A stretch of 64,000 nucleotides of DNA from Omphiscola glabra (lineage: Eukaryota; Mollusca; Gastropoda; Lymnaeidae): the NCBI GenBank assembly GCA_964017045.1, contig OZ024808.1, forward strand, positions 7,449,284-7,513,283, in the 5' to 3' direction. Positions 43,628 through 54,989 of this stretch are shown piece after piece. Position 1 is the stretch's first letter, and each line of letters begins with the position of its first letter. Position numbers and translations under genes: made by a program. A model generated the notes under the pieces. That model was not told the DNA's origin, ran no database searches, and saw only the letters and a list, made by a program, of their open reading frames with translations.

Positions 43628-43786
43628 CTACCGTTTAGCCAACAAAGCCTGAACCACATGATTGGCTATCTCATCACGACATTTCTTGTACCGCTGTCGT
43701 TGCTGTTCATTCTCCAACACAAAGGAGCCAATCTCCACCAGCTCCATCTTCAATCTCTCCAGTAAGAGCTTAGTCTTGTCTCTAGC
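43628..43786 (-). CDS. candidate terminal exon of an unrecognised minus-strand gene
   Basis: Reading on the minus strand, an acceptor (GTGTATCTTGCAG) is followed by 52 codons, starting ARDKTKLLLERLKMELVEIG and ending VVQALLAKR, then TAG. An AATAAA lies about 65 nt past the stop. The peptide is highly charged and heptad-like (coiled-coil potential: LLERLKMELVEIGSFVLENE, then QQRQRYKKCRDEI). I do not recognise the family. The frame is phase 0 at the acceptor. Upstream exons would lie to the right, within or beyond the repeat-rich interval, and I could not find them. It does not derive from a tandem repeat, although a 15-bp array begins about 110 bp upstream on this strand. Confidence 0.55.
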   Translation of the reverse strand, partial: ARDKTKLLLERLKMELVEIGSFVLENEQQRQRYKKCRDEIANHVVQALLAKR

Positions 43787-43894
43787 CTGCAAGATACACC
43801 AACGATGATGAGGGCTGTAGACTGACATCATTAAATATTGAGTGAACTCTTAATACTAGTGATAAAGTCAGAAACACTTTTTGTGAGAGATATC

Positions 43895-44288
43895 AACAGT
43901 CTGACACACAGCAGTCTGACACACAGCAGTCTGACACACTGCAGTCTGACACACTGCAGTCTGACACACTGCAGTCTGACACACAGCAGTCTGACACACA
44001 GCAGTCTGACACACAGCAGTCTGACACACTGCAGTCTGACACACAGCAGTCTGACACACAGCAGTCTGACACACAGCAGTCTGACACACAGCAGTCTGAC
44101 ACACTTCAGTTTGACACACAGCAGTCTGACACACAGCAGTCTGACACACTGCAGTTTGACACACAGCAGTCTGACACACAGCAGTCTGACACACAGCAGT
44201 CTGAAACACTGCAGTCTGACACACAGCAGTCTGACACACTGCAGTCTGACACACAGCAGTCTGACACACAGCAGTCTGATACACAACA
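43895..44288. repeat. 15-bp minisatellite
   Basis: About 26 units of CAGTCTGACACACAG with CTG/TTG variants, right next to the minus-strand exon candidate. Long frames on both strands are artefacts. Confidence 0.95.
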
Positions 44289-44419
44289 AGCTTGTTGAAA
44301 TAAAACTGTCTACTTTAAGATCTATGCTGAGTATGGGCTCTGGAGGTTTGTGTAGATATCTTGTTTTTAAAGAAGGTCAATAAAATATTTTATGAAAACA
44401 TTTCTTGACCAATATTTTA

Positions 44420-44832
44420 CTTATTGTGTATTCTTATGTATATAACTTATGTATGATTATGATATAACTTATGTATGATTATGATATAACTTATGTATGA
44501 TTATGATATAACTTATGTATGATTATGATATAACTTATGTATTCTTATGTATATAACTTATGTATGATTATGATATAACTTATGTATGATTATGATATAA
44601 CTTATGTATGATTATGATATAACTTATGTATGATTATGATATAACTTATGTATTCTTATGTATATAACTTATGTATGATTATGATATAACTTATGTATGA
44701 TTATGATATAACTTATGTATGATTATGATATAACTTATGTATGATTATGATATAACTTATATATGATTATGATATAACTTATATATGATTATGTATAGAA
44801 CTTATGTATGATTATGATATAACTTATATAAT
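44420..44832. repeat. 22-bp minisatellite with a higher-order pattern
   Basis: Units of TATGATTATGATATAACTTA + TG, interrupted about every four units by TATTCTTATGTATATAACTT, giving a higher-order repeat of about 110 bp. Confidence 0.93.
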
Positions 44833-46121
44833 CAATACTTAATTAAAATGCATTACGAATATGTAATATAGAATCTATTTGTGTTGTCAGGCGTGATTGG
44901 GAATATTTTAGTCTCAGGAAAACTTAACAAAAATAATTGATCAATAAATTTTGTAATAAATGTTTCTTGCTTAATAATCCATTCCATCTCAGAATGCCAT
45001 CACATGTGCCTCAATCTTCTTTAAGGAATTTCAGGCTCAAGCCATAATTTTATTTGACCACCAATTAGGACTCATTATTAATGAGATGGTGAAACTGAAA
45101 ATTCAGTTTATTTAAGTTTTATCTTTTATTCCGAACCAGTTAAATAGAAATGTTGGGTTGTAACAAAATGAGCGAAGTAGAGAAGAAAAAAGACAAGCCA
45201 TCAATTTGAGATTGTCGACACGAGGCGAAATTTGATAGACACTTTCTTTCTATAATTTATAATGTAATTGTAAGTACGGCTTTTTTAGTACCGGTTTTTG
45301 TTTGGGTCTTAAAGTAAATCCACACTGCTATCATTATAATAATAATAAGGAATGAACATGTATTACGCCCAGGGTTAGATCCCTCGGGCTAAAAGGAATG
45401 AACATGTAGTATGATGAAAATAATAAAGAAGACGAAATAAATGAAAAAATTGAAGCAAATTAATTGGTTAAACAGTTTTATAATAGTTTAAATAAATGTT
45501 ATCATTGTTATAAAACAGCACCATTATTTAGTCAATTATCTTTTGGTCTTCGATTAAGTGCAGATTGATTCAAAACTAAATTCATAGCATTTCTCTGTTG
45601 GTCTTTGATTAAGTGCAGATTGATACAAAACTAAATTCAGGTGTGCACCAAAATGAATCCTTTTGATTTGAATTCATCAAACTTTTTTGGGGGAGAGGCT
45701 CAATGCCCTTCCCAGCCCCTGTCCCCACTTTGGCTTAGGGGCCTTCATTGCCCTTCCCAGCCCCTGTACGCACTTTGGCTTAGGAGCCTTCAATGCCCTT
45801 GATTTCCTTCTCCTCCCTCCACAGTTTACATGGAGTTGTGAGTAATCATATAATAAATTAATAGTTGTAAAGGGGGGGGGGGGGTTAAACCAAGTGTTTA
45901 AATCAAATTTAAAGATTGGTCTTTGCGTGTGTTATACTTATATGCCAGGACACTTTTGGACTATTTTTTATATGATCACTTGTCAGCAGCCTTTAATTTT
46001 GGACACTAAAAAATGATTCTACCCATTTTTTAAAACTAGTAATAATTGAAAACACTGGCCTTCATAAATATATATATTTTTCCAATTATTCATTAAAGAA
46101 TTTTAAATAAATTAATAAGTG
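44833..46121. other. intergenic, AT-rich, small duplications
   Basis: Two short tandem duplications: about 56 bp at 45540-45645 (GATTAAGTGCAGATTGAT) and about 53 bp at 45698-45798 (CCCTTCCCAGCCCCTGT). A G run lies near 45873-45884. No gene. Confidence 0.55.
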
Positions 46122-46276
46122 AGTGATTACTTTCTGTCATCTGGATGTTTAAGTGATTACTTGCTGTCATCTGGATGTTTAAGTGATTACTTTCTGTCAT
46201 CTGGATGTTTAAGTGATTACTTTCTGTCATCTGGATGTTTAAGTGATTATTTGCAGTCATCTAGATGTTTAAGTGT
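46122..46276. repeat. 30-bp minisatellite, 5 copies
   Basis: Units of AAGTGATTACTTTCTGTCAT + CTGGATGTTT. Confidence 0.93.
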
Positions 46277-47114
46277 TTAAAAAAGAGAGCGAAACACCTA
46301 TCAGCTGCCAGTTCCTAAAATGAAGGAATGGCTCGATGTATTAATATTATTATTAACCACTAATGTGGGCATAAATACAAAAGGTCTGGAAGTTAATTTT
46401 TTAGTTCTAGTACAATTTGTTAAAAGTTTGTTATAGAAGATAGTATTTGAATAATGCAAGCCCTAAAAATAATGGGTAAATTATAGGAGTTTGTCTGATC
46501 TATATCGAACCGGTTGGATTTGGGAACTCTGCTGTGTTTTCGTAAACCAAGGGAGGGACATTTTTTTAAACTACTACCCCAAAATATGTTTCTCAAAGGC
46601 AATATTACCATGTTTTGAATGGGAGAAAATCTTGGATTATTAAAAATCAAAAGGCTACTTTCACAACACTTTTGACTATTGTGACTACAAGGGGCACAGA
46701 ACCGAAAATGGAACGGGGCCTCCTAAAGTGTGAAAGCTCTGCTGAGTAGGATTTCTTTAAGACAAATACAGATACTGTAGATATTGAATTCTTGATGTGA
46801 AATTACAGGCGGAGAATGAGATAAGGGGTGCTTTGAGTACAAGCATTAAACAATTTTGAAGCTGGTTAATGAAAAAAAGAATATCAAATTTCACATAGAA
46901 AATTTTGTAAAATTTGATTAATCTTTTATTAAGTATTTAGTGTGGCAAATTTTACCTTTCACTCACCTTTGCCATTGCTGAAGCTTTTTTGGAAAAAAGG
47001 TCGCCCACCTTTTTGGGGTGTTTTTTTTGTAAGTGTAAGGGTTCCCCCAGAAGTACTGCAATGCCGGGGGGGGGGGGGGCGTAGTTCCTTTTCAGTATAA
47101 TGGGTCTCTCATTT
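46277..47114. other. intergenic, nothing recognised
   Basis: AT-rich with a G run at 47069-47080. I see no exon or complete element. Confidence 0.4.
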
Positions 47115-47740
47115 GTTCTTTTCTTACCGATCGTCCCGACCCAAGCTGAAAATCAAGCGGGTAATCATGTTCATTCCACCAGGTTTGGTGTCCATAATGG
47201 TTTAGAACAGACACTACATCCTGACCTTAGCCAACGGGCCGAGAAGCAATCAGACTTTTGGATTTTTAAATTTGATTTTTCTTAGAGATTGTCCCGACCC
47301 AGGCTGAAAAATCAAGCGGGTAATCATGTTCATTCCACCAGGTTTGGTGTCCATAATGGTTTAGAACAGACACTACATCCTGACCTTAGCCAACGGGCCG
47401 AGAAGCAATCAGACTTGTGGATTTTTAAATTTGATTTTTCTTAGAGATCGTCCCGACCCAGGCTGAAAAATCAAGCGGGTAATCATGTTCATTCCACCAG
47501 GTTTGGTGTCCATAATGGTTTAGAACAGACACTACATCCTGACCTTAGCCAACGGGCCGAGAAGAAATCAGACTTGTGGGTTTTTTATTTGTTTTTTCTT
47601 ACCGATCGTCCCGACCCAGGCTGAAAATCAAGCGGGTTATCATGTTCATTCCACCAGGTTTGATAACCCGGAGGGTTAAGAACAGACACTACATCCTGAC
47701 CTTAGCCGACGGGCCGAGACGCGATCTGATTTTTTTTTCT
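47115..47740. repeat. 158-bp satellite-like tandem repeat, 4 copies
   Basis: GTCCCGACCC starts at 47133, 47291, 47450 and 47608. Each unit contains AATCAAGCGGGTAATCATGT, TCATTCCACCAGGTTTGGTG, GAACAGACACTACATCCTGA and CCTTAGCCAACGGGCCGAGA. The middle copies are nearly identical and the fourth is diverged. Confidence 0.93.
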
Positions 47741-48768
47741 GGGCTTATTCAGCTAACCTCGTTGCCCATCTCTGTTGAAAGCATTGGAACTTAAGATTGG
47801 GCCAAATAAAGTGCACTTTATGTATCCGGTGTACAAAAGAAGTGCGGTTTCGCTAGCTGCCGAGCCACTAGTAACGAGCGACTTGTCAGCTTGTGAACAT
47901 TTTTTTTTTACTTTTTATACTTCAGTGCAATCCTTTAAAATGCACAAATTGTATAGGATTTTAAAAAAAAAAACAATAGTTTCAGTACAATTTAACTTAA
48001 ATTCATGAGGCGTCAATAGTTTTTTTCAAAAATGTTGATTGAGAATGCAACTGATTTAGGCGGAGGGCGTAGGAAAAAGTCATGTGAATGCTAGAACCAA
48101 AGGATAAAATTATAAAACGACTTTATTGAAGATCTTCTTCAAGTAATGTGAAACAGAATTTAACTTTTTTTTTTAAATTGATAAAGATTTTGATAAAGGT
48201 TATTTATTTTTTTAAATGTATTATGTTGTTGATTGTTTTAATGACTTTGAACCCATTTTAAAAGACAGAAATCCAATCTCGATTATTGAATAATCCACAT
48301 AAGACAGTTCAGACTAAGAGACAACATCATTAACCCCATTTTGCCACGAAATTAAAACACAATTTCGGTGATGTCATCCTGACCAAATATACCGTCTTTG
48401 ACAAAATTGTTTAGGCATTATTATTCGCATTTCCACATAATCTCTTTATGCAGTATAATACTGTGTATAGCAGAGGTAACGAAATGAAATTATCTCCTTT
48501 AAATAAATGTTAATTAAAATTTCAATGCTGTGCAAGTTTTAAAAAAATAAGTAAATTTAATGAAACACTACGTGATGTACGTTAACATTTTAAACAGACC
48601 GCTTGCCCAACCTTAACAAAGATGGAACTCAGCTATTTGACAAGCAGTAGTCAGATTTTCGAATTAATGGGCCGAACACTTTTGTCAAGTCCTTAAATGG
48701 CCGGCTGCTATAAACTTTAATGGCATTGTCCGTTTACAACAGGTTCAGATCAACCAAAAGCTAGACAA
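47741..48768. other. intergenic, nothing recognised
   Basis: AT-rich. Retroelement-like sequence starts near its right end. Confidence 0.4.
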
Positions 48769-49165
48769 TATTCCCAATGAAGTTGAAGTTGGTATAGCAA
48801 TCCAGCAACTCTCCTCAAATAAAACCTCTGGACAAGATGCAATCCTTGTCGAAATCTACAAAGTAGGAGGCCCCATCCTGAAAAAAAGACTGACAGATAT
48901 CCTTGAGTCGATACGGGAAGATTGTACTGTCCCTCAGCAATTCAAGGATGCACATTTATTACTCATATACCACAGAAAGGGCAGTGGCAAAACCTGTGAC
49001 AAATATCGAAGTATTTATCTCCTTTCCATGGCTGGGAAGATCATGGCCAGGGGTTCTACTTAATCGTTTAAACTTGCACACTGAGCACGGATTTATTTAT
49101 GAAAGTCATTGTGGATTCCATTCAGAAAGGGGATCAGCTGATATAATAGCTGCAACCATTAAATG
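48769..49165 (+). pseudogene. non-LTR reverse transcriptase relic A
   Basis: AIQQLSSNKTSGQDAILVEI, YKVGGPILKKRLTDILESIR, VPQQFKDAHLLLIYHRKGS and DKYRSIYLLSMAGKIMAR follow the order of RT domains 1-2 in endonuclease-type LINEs (L..GK..G.D.IP.E...GG...L, VP..W..A.....KKG, ...YRPISLL...GK...). It continues out of frame with HCGFHSERGSADIIAA. Stops and truncation show it is inactive. Confidence 0.75.
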
Positions 49166-49350
49166 GATTTCAGACTTTAGCATAAATCTCAGTGTGTGAA
49201 AGAGGATAACAAACAATTACAACACAAAAATAATAGCCCCCCCCCCCCCAACCAAAGAAAACAAATCAACATATTTCCCGGAGTTCAGACGTCACGCATG
49301 AAGCTCGCTGCGTGACTGACTTTTTACACTCATTACTATTAATAGAACAG

Positions 49351-50001
49351 ATGTTAGGGTGGACTACTGTTACGTGATGTTATCCGTATGGAGAAATTAA
49401 TCTCTTATTTAAGTTTATGGCTCGTTCTAAAACAGCACACAACAAAAGACGATACCATAAGTTAAATACTATAACAAAGAATACGATACTCAAACCAGGG
49501 CTAATAACAATTAATACATTTAATACGTAAATGATAAATTGCAAAATCAAAAAGAAGCAAATTAAAGCTATCGACTTACAGAATAATGATTTGGCTTGTG
49601 CCGGTACATCTTGAATAATACACAATGTTGTTGAAAGGTACAATGATGAAAAGGAATCTACCACACACAGTAAACAAATCTCTTTTCTCGTAGCAAAAAT
49701 AATACACGCTCAAAATATCCCTCGATCAAATCATAGCACACCTACAAAAATAACTCTAGTCCCCTTTTATAGTTTGTTCTACTGATCTTTCTAGAGAGAT
49801 CTTACCTTTCCAGAGTTCTCCAGATAATTCTACATAATTCTACATAATTCTAAGGAAACATACTATTGATTGTATTTAGTTGTAAACAAGGCAAAGGGAG
49901 ACTATTTTTAGCTAGCCACACCCTAGATACGGTTTTGAGCTTTGGGTCAGCTAGAGTTCATTCACGGGGAAAGATGACGTAAACACGTCGTCTACATAAC
50001 A
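49351..50001. mobile_element. LTR-like dispersed repeat, possible solo LTR
   Basis: The segment starts TGTTAGGGTGG and ends GTCTACATAACA (a TG...CA pattern) and shares AATCTCTTATTT, GGCTCGTT and CACACAACAAAAGACGATAC with 17365-17520. It sits between two RT relics. No target duplication could be seen, so boundaries are tentative. Confidence 0.4.
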
Positions 50002-50009
50002 CTACCAAT

Positions 50010-50830
50010 GCGGATTTCGCCAGAATAGGTCAACCACGGATCAAATTTGTACTATTAGATGTCTACTGGAAATATGCTACGATTTCAACATCAACATACA
50101 CCAACAATACGCGAATTACAAAACAGCATATGGTAGCGTAGACAGGAAATAGCTGTAGTTGCTCTACAGGAACTGGGAGTCCCTAACAAACTTACTCGGC
50201 GCATACATATGACGATGGCTAGCTCCTAAGGTAGAATCAAAGTACATGGAGAGTACTAGAGGGGGTTCTCAGTTAACCAGGGCCTCAGACAAGGGTTTTC
50301 ACTATCATTTATTCTGTTCAACATCACGTTAGAAAAATTAATTAGAAACAAACATGTGAACACCAGTAGAACCATTACAAATTACTTCAAGAGAGGTATT
50401 ATAGAACAACAACCATCAGGAACGTTATACAGCCAGCCATTGCAGTACCTGTCACACGCAGACGATATAGCGCTACTGGACAGATACAGAAATATTAGAA
50501 TTATTTAAAGCATTCAGTGAACTTGAAGATGTCTCGGTCAAAGCTGGTCTTGCGGTAAACGAAGCGAAGACAAAATATGTGATCATTTCACGAAACACAC
50601 GCTGATGGCAGCATCATAATGAACAGCCACTCCTTTGAGGGGAGTGTAGCTACTTTCAAATATCTAGGGACGACTATAAACGAGCACAATGAAATAGTGT
50701 CGGTGGTGAAAGACAGGAAAACAATAGGCAACTGCTCTTATTGCCCACAAAAGCTACTGGGAAGCCAAAAAACCTCTTAAGGGAAACAAAGAGGACAATA
50801 TACACCACTATCATAATACCAGTAGTATCT
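50010..50830 (+). pseudogene. non-LTR reverse transcriptase relic B
   Basis: In successive frames: CGFRQNRSTTDQICTIRCLL, ANYKTAYGSVDRK, then GLRQGFSLS-like sequence, YLSHADDIALLDRYRN (the [F/Y]ADD catalytic motif, here HADD), KAGLAVNEAKTKYVIIS and LLRETKRTIYTTIIIPVVS. Order matches RT domains 3-7 and the thumb. Several stops. Because CGFRQNR repeats a motif already present at the end of relic A, this is a second element and not its continuation. Confidence 0.75.
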
Positions 50831-50832
50831 TA

Positions 50833-50950
50833 GGGGCCGTCCATAAAGTACGTCACGCTACAGAAGGGGGGGGGGGGAGGGGGTGTAAGAAAGTGTGACG
50901 GGGGGAAGAGGGGGGGGGGGTTCAGGCCATGTTTGACGTCACACATTAAT
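50833..50950. mobile_element. MITE left-end fragment, GGGGCCGTCCATAAAGTACG type
   Basis: GGGGCCGTCCATAAAGTACG followed by TCACGC and G-rich sequence resembles the terminus of a widespread non-autonomous DNA transposon family. A matching right terminus was not found, so it is a fragment. Confidence 0.4.
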
Positions 50951-51249
50951 TTTTTTTATTTCTAATTTATTTATTATTTTTTTATTAGAATTAAATAGCT
51001 TTAAAAAATGTGTGCAATATTTGAATTGGTTTTATGTCGAAATAACATGAATTGCGTATTCCTGAATGTGTTTTTCACTATTTCTCTCGCTAGGGGCGCT
51101 AGTATGCTGTCGCGAAGCCTACTTTTATGTATAGCCTTGCTTTCGTCATGCCTATTGTAAATGAAAAAGCAGCAGATAAATGATGTGTATATATAATTGT
51201 CTAGTCTAATTTTTGTTTCCAAATTCAAACTAGATTGAGTTACTTGAGA

Positions 51250-51575
51250 ACATGTCCTCTTGTTAGCATTAAATCACAACCAAATAGAACATGTCCTCAT
51301 GTTAGCATTAAATCACAACCAAATAGAACATGTCCTCATGTTAGCATTTAATCACAACCAAATAGAACATGTCCTCATGTTAGCATTTAATCACAACCAA
51401 ATAGAACATGTCCTCATGTTAGCATTTAATCACAACCAAATAGAACATGTCCTCTGTTAGCATTGAATCACGACCAATAGAACATGCCCACTTGTTAGCA
51501 TTAAATCACAACCAAATAGAACATGCCCACTTGTTAGCATTGAATCACAACCAAATAGAACATGCCCGCTTGTTA
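51250..51575. repeat. 39-bp minisatellite, 8 copies
   Basis: Units containing TAGCATTAAATCACAACCAA and ATAGAACATGTCCTCATGT. Confidence 0.94.
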
Positions 51576-51796
51576 GTATTACGAATAGTTAAAGATTTCA
51601 ATATTTTACAAATTAAACTGAAAGTGAAGTCTTAGATGGGCGCCATTACTTCAAACGACATCCGGGAAGCGTGCATTAGCGTCAGAAGTTCTTGTACAAG
51701 GATATCAACATCAAATGGGACTTCATACGGGCAGAGCTGTTAATACGTGGGGCTTTGCAGGAGCAGAGGGGTCTCGGATATTTAGAGGGTCTAAAC

Positions 51797-51880
51797 CAGC
51801 GGTTCTCAACCTGCGGGTCGCGACCCACGTGGGGGTCGAACGACCCTCTAATTTCTTATCACTCTTGGAGGAAAAAAAGG
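51797..51880. mobile_element. hAT (SPIN/URR1-like) left-end fragment
   Basis: CAGCGGTTCTCAACCTGCGG, GTCGCGACCCACGTGG and GTCGAACGACC match the left end of the complete element at 3738. A right end with duplication was not found (a possible degenerate end is near 52021). Confidence 0.6.
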
Positions 51881-52970
51881 AGATTTTATTATCAGACGGA
51901 ATAGATTAAGCTGAAACTAAAACTGAATGGGAAAAAATAGATTTTCCCGGAGCACTTCGTTTTAAAAAAAAATTTAATCAAATTTTCTTTTCTATTTTTA
52001 ACCTGAACCGAAGAGCACCACTGCAATGTCACGCGCTATTAATTTGGTGATGTTGTTCTTACACGTAAACACAATTTGAAAATGAAACATATGTTACACT
52101 GATGTAGGTTTATAAACGTTATATTGAAGTGATTGCAGCTGTTAAACAATCGCAACAAAAAGAATTCAAGTGAAGGGCAGCCACTTGCTTACTCTTCAAG
52201 ATATTAATTATTTTTTTTTAAATGAGTGCTCGCATTATAGATTTGTTCTAATCGGGTATGTAACGATTTCAGCGGCATGAAATCTATTTCAGATGAACTT
52301 GAAAATGGCAAAGTTTAAGCATTTAGAGTTTGATCTGCGCTACACTTAAGGATATTACCCGACGAGCAGCAGAGACATAGGGCCTATCTTGTTTTATTTC
52401 GATAATGCTGTTTTAAGTCATCTTAATTATTGTTCGTTTTTTTTATACTTTCCGAAATTTAACTATAGATGAAAAATACTTAAGTTAAAAACCAAAACTT
52501 AAATACTTTTTTTTTGGTAAAAAAATAAATAAATAAATAAATAAATAAAAAAATGTTATATCCTTGCATTGGAAGAAAAACACTTCAGGGAAAATACTCT
52601 CGTGGTAACGGCTGCTACGCCTGTCCGCCACACACTGGCTACGCTACATAGAACGAATGAATGATGATAATGTGGGCAATATCTATGTCCTACTCTATAC
52701 TATAAACTACATAACCGATAATAAATATTTATAATTTAAATGCTTTGATGCAGCCGCCCTTTACCCCTTCATCAATCAGGCGTCACGATGGTGACCCAAG
52801 CCTTCCAGCTGCGCGCCTTACAATGGAAGAATACCAAACTCCATCTTCGCCAATGGAGCGGTTTGTTAATAGAATATGGTGAGTACATCTAAACAATACA
52901 AACTATGGGATGATAGAAATTGGTAAGTAGGCCTACATAGGGTCGGATTTACACATTCCTACGCCCGAAG
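51881..52970. other. intergenic, nothing recognised
   Basis: AT-rich; (AAAT)n near 52527-52550. A partial GGTCGGATTTACAC at 52941 looks like the left end of another copy of the MITE that follows. Confidence 0.4.
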
Positions 52971-53167
52971 CAGGGCCGGATTTACAATTTTAAGGGCCCT
53001 AGGCCAAAAAAAATTTGAGGTTCCATTTTGAAAAATAAAATATATCGCTAAGTTTTTTTAATTCAAATATATATATTTTTTTATATACTACTCCCAATTT
53101 TGGGGCCCCTTATTTCGCGGGGGCCCTAGGCCACGGCCTAGTCGGCCTGTCTGTAAATCCGGCCCTG
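52971..53167. mobile_element. MITE with CAGGGCCGGATTTACA termini and 8-bp TSD
   Basis: A 197-bp element. Left CAGGGCCGGATTTACAATTT; right end TGTAAATCCGGCCCTG is its inverted copy. Flanks GCCCGAAG (52963-52970) and GCCCTAAG (53168-53175) agree at 7 of 8, as expected for a hAT-type insertion. Non-coding. Confidence 0.88.
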
Positions 53168-53641
53168 GCCCTAAGCCAAAACATCATCCTCCTCCCCAAC
53201 ACCCCCTTTCTATTTTAACAGTTTTTTTTTTAATTATTAATTTCCTAATTGATATGGTATAGCTTATTTTTTAAAAAAACAATTTATACCATCCGTATAA
53301 TCATGATTATTAATTATAATTTCTCCTCAGGGTTTAAAATTCCAACGTCGAAATAATTTATTAAAAGCCAAACCACCGAAAAGCAATACACACTGTTTTT
53401 ATTTCCCTTTATACTACTTCGTTCAAAGTGTTGTGTTGAAAGATCCAGATCAACTATTTGTATGTGTGCGGTAACACAAACATACTATGTGTACGTCCTT
53501 ACTTAATATGTTTCCCGGATTTGGTTCAAGCCTACTCAGCATTAAATCAGATCTCTCCACTATTCTAAACATTTTATTATTCCTCGTTCTGAAATACTTG
53601 TCTAACATAAGAATAAGAGTAGAGCAAATATGTTTATGTAC
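53168..53641. other. intergenic, nothing recognised
   Basis: AT-rich, no exon or repeat identified. Confidence 0.4.
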
Positions 53642-53755
53642 AGCGCGGTGAGCCTAGCCCTAGGCTGGGGTACCGCGCTATATAAGTTAGCCTAGCCCTA
53701 GGCTGGGGTACCGCGCTATACAAGACAATTAATAATAATAACAATAATTTGCTAG
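53642..53755 (+). repeat. SINE/LINE 3' tail-like sequence, duplicated
   Basis: GCGCGGTGAGCCTAGCCCTA, GGCTGGGGTACCGCGCTATA occurs one and a half times and is followed by (AATAAT)n, a typical retroposon tail. Related tails end the RT relic at 54915-54985 (CGCGTTGAGCCCATACCTAG). Confidence 0.6.
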
Positions 53756-54040
53756 CCTGTTGAAGATATAAGGAGGGGGAGGGGGATTTGGGGGTTTTTG
53801 GGGAGGGTGTTGTGATTGTTCATTGTGATGATGATGAGTAAGAAGACATGTGGTGGAATAGGCCAGGGCCCTACATGGGATGTAGCACCACTGATGATGA
53901 TGAGTAAGAAGGCATTGTTGAGGGGATAAAGATTTTCATAATGCAATGATCAAAAAAAAAAAAAAAAAAAGGATATAATATCCAATAAATAGATCTGCTT
54001 AAAAACAACAAGACCTGACCTCAACCACTTCTTTTCCGCA
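53756..54040. repeat. low-complexity interval with short repeats
   Basis: Two copies of GATGATGATGAGTAAGAAG (53827 and 53893), a G-rich stretch and an A tract (53951-53970). Confidence 0.5.
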
Positions 54041-54059
54041 CTACATCGCTCTTTCTTGG

Positions 54060-54985
54060 CACTGCGTAGTTCTTAGATCTTAGTGCGGCCTTTGACACCG
54101 TTGACCACGAAACCCTTAACAAAATTGTTGAAAATTACTTTGGAATTACTGGTTCAGTTTTGGCTTGGTTTATGTCTTACCTCTCCGATAGAACACATGC
54201 GGTCTCTGTCGATGGCTGTCTCTCCGTCAGTGCTGATTTAGTGTACGGATTGTCACAGGGGTCCGTTTTGGGTACCGTCCTATTTACAATGTATACCAGG
54301 TCACTGCTCCTCCTGCTCAGGAGGCATGCTGTTAAGAGCAAGTCATTTGCAGATGACACGCATCTATACAAGCTTACCCATCCCTCTCTTGTCGATTCCG
54401 CTCTCCAGACTTTGCGGGAGTCCATTGGTGATGTCAAGTCATAGATGACACTCAGCAAGTTGACGCTTAACGATGACAAAACGGAAGCAGTCTTCATTCA
54501 CAATCACAAATCATACTCTGCCTCAACTCTTCCCACCTCATTTCAAGTGGGTAACTCCAACATACAGTTTACATCGTTTGCTAGGAATCTTGGTTATATT
54601 CTTTCACAACTTTTCTTGGACTCCCGCCCTTCCTATCTAAACGAACTTCTTTCTGTCTTTTCACCCCTTCGACAGCTTCGCTCCTCCGCTGACACGCGTA
54701 TTCTATTCGTTCCCAAGAAACGCACCAAAACATATGGTGAGCGATCTTTATCTTTCTGCGCCCCAAACAATGGAATTCTCTCCCACTACACATCCGCAAT
54801 ATACCGATCAACCAGGCCTTTAAATCTGCACTCAAAATACATCTCTTTAAGCTCTCCGACTGATCCCCACAATGACCGATAAATGTCACGATTTTATTTG
54901 CTGATATTTGTATGTACATCGCGTTGAGCCCATACCTAGCCTGAGGCACCGAGCTATATAACACCACTAACAATAATGATGATGA
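54060..54985 (+). pseudogene. non-LTR retrotransposon 3' part (reverse transcriptase and tail)
   Basis: LDLSAAFDTVDHETLNKIVE contains the first catalytic Asp region. AWFMSYLSDRTHAVSVDG, YGLSQGSVLGTVLFTMYTRS and KSKSFADDTHLYKLTHPS (FADD catalytic pair) follow. After one TAG at 54442 come LSKLTLNDDKTEAVFIHN and FTSFARNLGYI. Domain order and motifs are those of CR1/L2-like LINE RTs. Only one stop is evident over the first 540 nt, so the copy is fairly young. It ends in a tail with (AATGATG)n at about 54970. Confidence 0.85.
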
Positions 54986-54989
54986 TCTG

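Noticed and set aside
43831..44383. Cys/Leu- or Ser/Thr-rich frames resembling repeat proteins
   Set aside because: The 15-bp array gives frames on both strands with no other protein signal.
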